From assembly GCA_028822885.1 (NCBI GenBank), contig JAPKCP010000236.1:1-5142 (forward strand): a stretch of DNA of 5,142 nt, in the 5' to 3' direction. Positions 4,841 to 5,142 of the stretch are shown piece by piece. The first letter of the stretch is position 1, and each line of letters opens with the position of its first letter. A program made the translations under genes and the position numbers. This DNA is from Yoonia sp. (GTDB lineage Bacteria > Pseudomonadota > Alphaproteobacteria > Rhodobacterales > Rhodobacteraceae). Under the pieces are notes generated by a model, which was not told where the DNA came from, made no database searches, and worked only from the letters and a program-made list of their open reading frames with translations.

Positions 4841-5142
4841 TCACCCGCAATAAAATCTCAGGTGTTCCAGCCCAGCTTGACTAATCGCCATGAAAGCGAG
4901 CATAAAACCGACACATCGGAGCGATTTCTGCTGTGAGCCAGTATATTTACCAAACAATTTAGTGAGATGAGATTGGGTCACGCCGTGTGTTTCACATACA
5001 TGTCTAAGAACGCGGTCACACAAGCGATCTCGAAAATGGTCTAAACCGGGCGCGACGATCCGTGCTCTGTATTCTATTGATTGATTTGAAACATGGGTAG
5101 GACCGCGCCACGCCCAATATATGCAACATTCTTGTGAAATAG
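4841..5142 (-). CDS. Doubtful partial frame with AraC-HTH-like stretch, open at right edge
   Basis: A minus-strand frame is open from the right edge to TGA 4841-4843, 99 residues. Residues 53-69, GVTQSHLTKLFGKYTGS, resemble an AraC/XylS helix-turn-helix (Gly-x-Ser/Thr-x-SHL-x-x-x-Phe-x-x-x-x-Gly), and the following Leu-Arg fits the next helix. After that the sequence becomes hydrophobic and Cys-rich (CVGFMLAFMAIS) and does not look like a normal family ending. A complete AraC regulator has two such motifs in about 100 residues; only one is seen here. The frame could be the decayed 3' end of a regulator gene or chance. A 39-residue plus-strand frame (4817-4936) overlaps it. I would not name a product. 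Confidence 0.22.
   Translation of the reverse strand, partial: ISQECCIYWAWRGPTHVSNQSIEYRARIVAPGLDHFRDRLCDRVLRHVCETHGVTQSHLTKLFGKYTGSQQKSLRCVGFMLAFMAISQAGLEHLRFYCG
4883..4926. repeat. Nested inverted repeats AATCGC/GCGATT and CCGA/TCGG
   Basis: Outer arms AATCGC (4883-4888) and GCGATT (4921-4926) enclose an inner hairpin CCGA-CACA-TCGG (4908-4919). The left internal strand is about 19 bases and the right only one, so a folded RNA would have a large asymmetric bulge. It lies within the doubtful right-edge frame. Function unknown. Confidence 0.25.

Noticed and set aside
4817..4936. Plus-strand 39-residue frame from ATG 4817
   Set aside because: Poor ribosome binding site, no recognised domain, short, and overlapping another doubtful frame; it could still be a small gene but cannot be supported.
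4764..5142. Edge of an insertion sequence
   Set aside because: Inverted repeats occur here, but no transposase similarity, terminal repeat pair or target duplication could be recognised.

Overview
The window looks like chromosomal DNA of an alphaproteobacterium, most likely a Rhodobacterales (Roseobacter-type) marine bacterium. This rests on protein style (a HutC-type GntR regulator and a NitT/TauT-type transporter with family-typical wording), on roughly balanced base composition, and on the non-ATG starts. No rRNA, tRNA, CRISPR array or recognisable insertion sequence is visible. The taxon call is an inference.

Layout from left to right. (1) Positions 1-995, minus strand: an uninterrupted reading frame that runs off the left edge, at least 331 codons. 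It resembles the M29 aminopeptidase / NicX (2,5-dihydroxypyridine dioxygenase) superfamily. (2) 996-1185: a 190-bp divergent control region with three inverted repeats, a ribosome binding site for a TTG start on each side, and a nine-residue leader frame. (3) 1186-1875, plus strand: a complete HutC-subfamily GntR/UTRA repressor. (4) 1876-2010: a convergent gap rich in small inverted repeats. (5) 2011-4625, minus strand: a compact ABC import operon, transcribed as substrate-binding protein, then ATPase, then permease. ATPase and permease overlap by one base. (6) 4626-5142: the operon's upstream region, then a weak minus-strand frame open at the right edge with a short AraC-HTH-like stretch. No confident gene was found here.

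Reading the genes together: the binding protein captures a small organic solute in the periplasm, a presumed permease dimer and ATPase pair import it, and the M29/NicX-like protein may act on it or on a derivative. The HutC-type regulator is well placed to control its divergent neighbour and perhaps the transporter. No histidine-utilisation enzyme gene is present, so the HutC-like protein probably senses something other than urocanate, or works on a different pathway. The substrate cannot be read from the sequence; an N-heterocyclic or amide-type compound is a hypothesis based on family membership. I see no clear sign of a wholly new type of system. The most useful observations are the hidden left-edge gene, the regulatory dyads and the unusual starts.
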